From: an uncultured Propionibacteriaceae bacterium | GTDB lineage: Bacteria > Actinomycetota > Actinomycetes > Propionibacteriales > Propionibacteriaceae | Length of the DNA stretch: 17,704 nt | Direction of reading: 5' to 3' | NCBI GenBank assembly: GCA_937988865.1 | Contig: CALKHV010000042.1 | Coordinates: 1-17,704 of the forward strand | In this document: piece by piece, positions 14,135 to 17,704 of the stretch | How the letters are laid out: each line of letters begins with the position of its first letter | How positions within the stretch are numbered: the stretch's first letter is position 1 | Made by a program: the position numbers and the translations under genes | The notes under the pieces: model-generated | Database searches by the model: none | What the model was told of the DNA's origin: nothing | What the model saw: only the letters and a program-made list of their open reading frames with translations

Positions 14135-14179
14135 CAAGGAAACCGGCGGATTACAGCCCGGAAAGGGCATATTTCCTTG
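14135..14179 (-). terminator. Inverted repeat downstream of parE
   Basis: CAAGGAAA (14135-14142) and TTTCCTTG (14172-14179) are perfect 8-bp inverted repeats 29 bases apart. Inside them GCCC/GGGC (14156-14159 and 14165-14168) forms a smaller stem. The element is 43 bases past the parE stop and could end that transcript, but the large loop is atypical. It could also be a scar of the rearrangement that removed the GH4 gene. The whole 14112-14221 gap has no recognisable gene and is less GC-rich than its surroundings. Confidence 0.35.
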
Positions 14180-14221
14180 TCTTTGAGGGGAAACCAGCTG
14201 CCGGGGCGAGGCGGCCGGCAA

Positions 14222-16300
14222 CTAGGCGTCGATCTGCTCGGCGTCCAGGAGGTAGGCGCCCTCGACGATGAACTCCTTGCGCGGGGCGACCTCGTTGCCC
14301 ATCAGGAGCTCGAACGTCCGCTCGGCGGCGGTGACGTCATCGACCGTGATCCGGCGCAGGGCGCGGTGGCGTGGGTTCATGGTCGTCTCGGCCAACTGGG
14401 ACGCGTCCATCTCGCCCAAACCCTTGTAGCGCTGGGGTTCCTTGAACGACTGTCCCCGCTTCGTGAGTTCTGCCATCTTTCGCTGGTACTCGCCGTCGGA
14501 GTAGGTGTAGATGTACTTGTCCAGCCCGCGTTTGGGGTTGATGAGCTCGAACCTGTGCAGCGGAGGAACGGCGGAGTAGACGCGTCCGGCTTCGACCAGC
14601 GGACGCATGTAGCGGAAGAAGAGCGTCGCGAGCAGGGTGCGGATGTGGGCACCGTCGGAGTCTGCGTCCGCCATGAAGATGACCTTGCCGTAGCGGGCGG
14701 AGTCAAGGTCGAACGTACGTCCCGAGCCTGCCCCGATGACCTGGATGATGGACGCACACTCCGCGTTCTTCAGCATGTCGCCGACCGACGCCTTCTGGAC
14801 GTTCAGGATCTTTCCACGGATCGGGAGGAGGGCCTGGAACTCGGAATTGCGGGCCACATTGGCCGTGCCCAGCGCCGAGTCGCCCTCGACGATGAACAAT
14901 TCGGTGCGATCGACGTCGGTCGAGCGGCAGTCCTTGAGTTTGGGCGGCAGGTGGGACGACTCGAGCGCGTTCTTGCGACGCTGGTTCTCCTTGTGGGCCC
15001 GGGCCTGGACGCGCGTCCGTGATGCGGCGACCACCTTCTCCATCACCAGTCGCGCCTGGGCCTTGGTGGCCGCGCGTGTCGACGTCAGGTAGTTCGTCAG
15101 TTCGGTGTCGACCACCTTCGTGACGAGGCGCAGCACCGGCGGCGTACCGAGGACCTCCTTCGTCTGGCCTTCGAACTGCGGTTCGGCCAGCCGAACGGTC
15201 ACGACGGCCGTGAGACCCTCGAGGATGTCGTCCTTGATGACCTCCTCCCCACTCTTGAGCAGTCGCGTGCCGTTGAGCGCCGCCGTGAACGCCTTCACCA
15301 TGCCCCGCTCGAAACCCTGGACGTGGGTACCACCCTTCGGGGTGGCGATGATGTTGACGAAACTCTTGACCAGGCTGTCGTACCCCCCACCCCAGCGCAG
15401 GGCGATGTCGACGTCGAGATCACGATCGACATCGGTCGGGGTCATCGCCCCGTCCTCGTCGAGCATCGGGACTGTCTCGGTGAACTGCTCGCGTCCCTGG
15501 AGCCGGATGATCTCGGTGACCTGCGCGTCGTGCGCGAGGTAGTCGGCGAATTCGGCGATCCCACCGTCGTGCTTGAACACCTCGACCACAGGGTCGGACG
15601 CCCGGGCGTCGGTGACCCTGAGCTCCAGACCGGGCACGAGGAAGGACGTCTGGCGCGCCCGGTCGAGGAGGTGTTCGAGGCTGAGTTCGGCGTCGGTCAG
15701 GAAGATCTGACGGTCGGGCCAGTAGGTGACCCGGGTGCCGGACGCCGTCCTGGCCGCGCGCCCGAGCTTGACCAGACCACCGCCGGGAGTGAAGGCAGCG
15801 TCGGGGCCGGGAGCCGCGAAGGTGCCGGGCACGCCCCGCCGGAAACTCATCCCCCACGTCGCCGAGTTGCGGTCGACCTGGACGTCCAGACGCGAGGACA
15901 GCGCATTCACCACGGACGCTCCGACGCCGTGGAGGCCGCCGGTGGCGTTGTACGAACCCGCCCCGAACTTGCCGCCGGCATGAAGCTTCGTGAACACCAC
16001 CTCGACACCCGACAACCCCGTGCGGGGTTCGGTGTCGACCGGGATGCCGCGCGCGACGTCGTTGACGGTGATCGACCCGTCACGGTTCAGGAACACCTCG
16101 ATGCGGTCGCCGTAGCCGGCGAGGGCCTCGTCGACGGCGTTGTCGATGATCTCCCAGAGGCAGTGCATGAGCCCGCGGGTGTCTGTGGAGCCGATGTACA
16201 TGGCGGGTCGCTTGCGCACAGCCTCGAGACCCTCGAGCACCAGGAGGTGCTTGGCCTCGTAGTCACGGCCCTGGGCGGCGGAGGATTTGGGAGTCGGCAC
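14222..16300 (-). CDS. parE: DNA topoisomerase IV subunit B (ParE; GyrB-type ATPase)
   Basis: This is the ATPase subunit that partners ParC, 692 residues. The GHKL ATPase domain has Glu50 and Asn54 in WEIIDNAVDEAL, Asp81 in VNDVARGIP, the glycine loop GGLHGVGAS (121-129) and the transducer QFEGQTK with Lys381. The TOPRIM domain has EGDSA (472-476) and DADSD (545-549), which bind Mg2+. PIRGKILNVQKA (493-504) is the quinolone-region equivalent, and the C-terminal QRYKGLGEMD block is intact. Length and order are normal, without the insertion seen in some gamma-proteobacterial GyrB proteins. It faces parC from 5.6 kb away on the opposite strand; in Streptomyces the pair is also split. GTG 16300 lies six bases after TAGCCT with no ribosome binding site, so the message is probably leaderless. 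Confidence 0.93.
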   Translation of the reverse strand: MPTPKSSAAQGRDYEAKHLLVLEGLEAVRKRPAMYIGSTDTRGLMHCLWEIIDNAVDEALAGYGDRIEVFLNRDGSITVNDVARGIPVDTEPRTGLSGVEVVFTKLHAGGKFGAGSYNATGGLHGVGASVVNALSSRLDVQVDRNSATWGMSFRRGVPGTFAAPGPDAAFTPGGGLVKLGRAARTASGTRVTYWPDRQIFLTDAELSLEHLLDRARQTSFLVPGLELRVTDARASDPVVEVFKHDGGIAEFADYLAHDAQVTEIIRLQGREQFTETVPMLDEDGAMTPTDVDRDLDVDIALRWGGGYDSLVKSFVNIIATPKGGTHVQGFERGMVKAFTAALNGTRLLKSGEEVIKDDILEGLTAVVTVRLAEPQFEGQTKEVLGTPPVLRLVTKVVDTELTNYLTSTRAATKAQARLVMEKVVAASRTRVQARAHKENQRRKNALESSHLPPKLKDCRSTDVDRTELFIVEGDSALGTANVARNSEFQALLPIRGKILNVQKASVGDMLKNAECASIIQVIGAGSGRTFDLDSARYGKVIFMADADSDGAHIRTLLATLFFRYMRPLVEAGRVYSAVPPLHRFELINPKRGLDKYIYTYSDGEYQRKMAELTKRGQSFKEPQRYKGLGEMDASQLAETTMNPRHRALRRITVDDVTAAERTFELLMGNEVAPRKEFIVEGAYLLDAEQIDA

Positions 16301-16306
16301 CTGATG

Positions 16307-16312
16307 AGGCTA
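16307..16312 (-). promoter_or_regulatory. -10 element for a leaderless parE transcript (TAGCCT)
   Basis: On the minus strand TAGCCT, then CATCAG, then the GTG start at 16300. The predicted +1 coincides with the start codon. The hexamer and spacing are the same as at the sensor kinase gene. Confidence 0.6.
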
Positions 16313-16388
16313 CTGGGCGGCGCAGACAGTTCACCGACGGCCCACCGCCCCGCCGTGGAAAGAGCACGGATCGTCATGAAGGCCCGGG

Positions 16389-16394
16389 TAGAAT
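16389..16394 (+). promoter_or_regulatory. -10 element for the DUF7455 gene (TAGAAT)
   Basis: TAGAAT is the best match to TATAAT in the 229-base gap between parE and the DUF7455 start. Initiation near 16401 would give a leader of about 129 bases. No clear -35 is seen. It is back to back with the parE promoter, about 77 bases away. Confidence 0.5.
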
Positions 16395-16401
16395 AGAAGG
16401 A

Positions 16402-16486
16402 CTGCCCGGATATTCGTGTCGGGGCAGAGGGGCCGGACAGTGTGATCGTGCACTGCGGTCCAGACGGTGGGAACAATTCCCCCACC
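16402..16486 (+). ncRNA. Structured 5' leader of the DUF7455 mRNA (candidate)
   Basis: Downstream of the TAGAAT promoter three small hairpins can be drawn in a row: CTGCCC/GGGCAG (16402-16407 with 16422-16427), CAGTGT/GCACTG with a six-base loop (16438-16443 with 16450-16455), and GGTGGG/CCCACC (16466-16471 with 16481-16486). The leader then runs about 30 bases to GAAGGAG and GTG 16530. It matches no riboswitch I know. Short GC-rich stems arise by chance, so this is only a candidate for regulated translation. Confidence 0.3.
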
Positions 16487-16529
16487 GGCTGCGTTGAGCG
16501 GATCAGGAACGGACGCGAAGGAGACAGAT

Positions 16530-16727
16530 GTGAGTACCACGGTGATCGAGGACCAGACGCTGGATGCGTCAGACCGTTGCGACCGGTGCGGTGCCCAGGC
16601 CTACCTGCGCGTCACGCTGACGTCTGGCGGCGAACTCCTCTTCTGCGCGCACCATGCGCGCGCCCACTCCGACAAGCTCAAGCAGGTCGCGATCAACATT
16701 CAGGACGAAACCCACCGCATCAGCTGA
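16530..16727 (+). CDS. DUF7455 family small zinc-ribbon protein
   Basis: This 65-residue protein has a compact zinc-binding pattern: Cys17 and Cys20 in RCDRCGAQAYLRVTL, then Cys39 and His42 in LLFCAHHAR, followed by a short helix with IQDETHRIS. This is the DUF7455 family, typically found near sigA and parE in actinobacteria. Its function is not known; a nucleic-acid or protein contact role is a guess. GTG 16530 is chosen because GAAGGAG (16517-16523) lies six bases before it and because family members start with a short Ser/Thr-rich segment before DRCDRCG. The reading frame extends 21 codons upstream through the leader, but without family similarity. A GC-rich hairpin follows its stop. Confidence 0.9.
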   Translation: MSTTVIEDQTLDASDRCDRCGAQAYLRVTLTSGGELLFCAHHARAHSDKLKQVAINIQDETHRIS

Positions 16728-16746
16728 TCGCACCCCCGATCGACAT

Positions 16747-16774
16747 GGCCCCCGGGTGAACATCCCCGGGGGCC
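16747..16774 (+). terminator. GC-rich hairpin after the DUF7455 gene
   Basis: GGCCCCCGGG (16747-16756) and CCCGGGGGCC (16765-16774) form a perfect 10-bp stem with an 8-base loop, 19 bases after the DUF7455 stop. There is no T tract, but the stem is strong and correctly placed before the next promoter. Confidence 0.75.
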
Positions 16775-16810
16775 TCGTCGTCCCGCGATCGGTGACCGTC
16801 CCCACGTGGG

Positions 16811-16816
16811 TAGGCT
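16811..16816 (+). promoter_or_regulatory. -10 element for the aldo/keto reductase gene (TAGGCT)
   Basis: TAGGCT is followed by a leader of about 12 bases carrying AGGAGGT (16824-16830), four bases before ATG 16835. The perfect palindrome CCCACGTGGG (16801-16810) abuts the -10 on its upstream side, where a bound protein would block or assist polymerase. Confidence 0.5.
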
Positions 16817-16834
16817 GGGCTTCAGGAGGTTTCC

Positions 16835-17686
16835 ATGGAATATCGCACCTTCGGCCGCACCGGCCACTCCTCATCCGTCCTCGTCTATGGCGCCGCGTCC
16901 CTGTGGGACTGCGACCAGGACGTTGCGACCGAGTCACTCGATGCTGCGCTGCACGCCGGCATCAACCACTTCGACACCGCTGCTTCCTATGGCGTGTCCG
17001 AGGCCCGCATGGGTCCCTGGCTCCCGGGCGTTCGCGATCACATCTTCCTCGCGACCAAGACGACCGAGCGTGCCTACGACGAGGCCTGGGCCGAGATCAA
17101 CCGTTCGCTGGAACTGCTGGGGACCGATCACGTCGATCTGCTGCAGGTGCACGCGGTCTGCGACATGGCCGAGCTCGACAGGGTCTTCGCCGACGGATGC
17201 CTCAAGGCGTTCGAAAGGGCGCGTGACGAGGGCATGACCCGCTTCCTGGGCATCACGGGCCACACGGAGGCCGCGCCGAGCGTGCACGCCGAGGCACTTC
17301 GCCGCTTCGACTTCGACGCCGTGCTGTGTCCGCTCAACCTGCAGCTCTGGAGGGACCCGGTCTTCCGCCCAGGATACGAAGACCTCGCCACCCTCATCAC
17401 CGAACGCAATGTCGGCCTGCGGACCATCAAGGCCGTGGCCCGGCGTCCTTACGGCGACGGTGAGGACCGGTACACCTGTTGGTACAAGCCCTTCGACCAG
17501 CAGCGGTACGCCACCGCAGCGATCTCCTGGGTCCTCAACGGTCATCCGGAGGTCACGGGCATCGCCACCGCGGGTGAGACGACTTTGCTGCACCAGGCTG
17601 TTGCGGCTGAGGCGCTTCGCATGAGCGTGGACGAGGCGGAGGAGATCCTGTCCGAGGTGGACGACTACTCGACGATCTTCGTCTAG
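16835..17686 (+). CDS. Aldo/keto reductase
   Basis: This 283-residue cytosolic NAD(P)H-dependent oxidoreductase is of the aldo/keto reductase fold. The catalytic tetrad is present: Asp47 (INHFDTAASYG), Tyr52, Lys75 (FLATKTTE) and His106 (LLQVHAV). The N-terminus MEYRTFGRTG and the SLELLGTDHVDLLQ segment are typical. The length is at the lower end for the family, and the C-terminal half has a divergent cofactor region (LRTIKAVARRPYG, then GIATAGETT), so the substrate and the NADH or NADPH preference cannot be set. Start ATG 16835 has a strong AGGAGG. It is probably transcribed alone from the promoter at 16811. The last 18 bases of the window after its TAG are too short to show a terminator. 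Confidence 0.9.
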   Translation: MEYRTFGRTGHSSSVLVYGAASLWDCDQDVATESLDAALHAGINHFDTAASYGVSEARMGPWLPGVRDHIFLATKTTERAYDEAWAEINRSLELLGTDHVDLLQVHAVCDMAELDRVFADGCLKAFERARDEGMTRFLGITGHTEAAPSVHAEALRRFDFDAVLCPLNLQLWRDPVFRPGYEDLATLITERNVGLRTIKAVARRPYGDGEDRYTCWYKPFDQQRYATAAISWVLNGHPEVTGIATAGETTLLHQAVAAEALRMSVDEAEEILSEVDDYSTIFV

Positions 17687-17704
17687 GTACGCGTCCCGAC
17701 CTTC

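Noticed and set aside
14130..14185. Possible miniature transposon (inverted repeats around a short core)
   Set aside because: The arms are only 8 bp, no flanking target duplication is visible, and no second copy occurs in the window.
16466..16486. GGTGGG/CCCACC hairpin as a terminator
   Set aside because: It sits upstream of the DUF7455 start in its own leader, has no T tract and no gene ending just before it on the plus strand.

Overview
The window is high-GC DNA with actinobacterial housekeeping genes: a DUF4193 zinc ribbon, the divisome protein SepH, DUF5998, an App1 phosphatase, the actinobacterial ParC/ParE pair and a DUF7455 zinc ribbon. Many start codons are GTG, and at least five genes appear to be read from leaderless mRNAs. 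The organism is a member of the Actinomycetota. A propionibacterial or nocardioidal relative is possible, but the sequence alone does not settle the family. The order sepH ... parC ... parE ... DUF7455 resembles, from memory, the chromosomal core region around sepH, parC and parE in Streptomyces. I see no insertion sequence, prophage, tRNA, rRNA or CRISPR array.

Layout. At the left edge a strong hairpin (35-65) follows the minus-strand DUF4193 gene. Divergent from it is sepH (plus), whose N-terminus looks shortened. sepH meets the next operon tail to tail with no spacer. That operon is on the minus strand and reads DUF5998, alkaline-phosphatase/pyrophosphatase-like enzyme, thymidine kinase, mercaptopyruvate-type sulfurtransferase. 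The first two junctions overlap and the last is separated by a few bases. A divergent promoter region with a tandem 13-bp repeat (4975-5000) precedes the plus-strand App1 phosphatase, which is followed by parC and a beta-carbonic anhydrase. The minus strand then carries a UMF1-type MFS transporter and a NarL-type two-component pair (sensor, then regulator). A plus-strand CPA1-type cation/proton antiporter runs divergently from the sensor gene. parE (minus) converges on the antiporter. The right end holds DUF7455, with a long structured leader, and an aldo/keto reductase.

The genes mostly serve core functions: topoisomerase IV for chromosome decatenation, SepH for FtsZ assembly, thymidine salvage, lipid or nucleotide phosphate hydrolysis, CO2/bicarbonate balance and ion homeostasis.

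I did not find a new multi-gene system. The most unusual place is 13870-14221. There the antiporter reading frame continues about 75 codons past its expected end, and the opposite strand encodes what looks like the C-terminal remnant of a glycoside hydrolase family 4 enzyme. This suggests that a deletion fused the tails of two convergent genes. Other points worth a check are the leaderless-promoter pattern (TANNNT, six or seven bases, start codon), the SepH N-terminus, the DUF7455 leader and the local abundance of the word GGACG/CGTCC.
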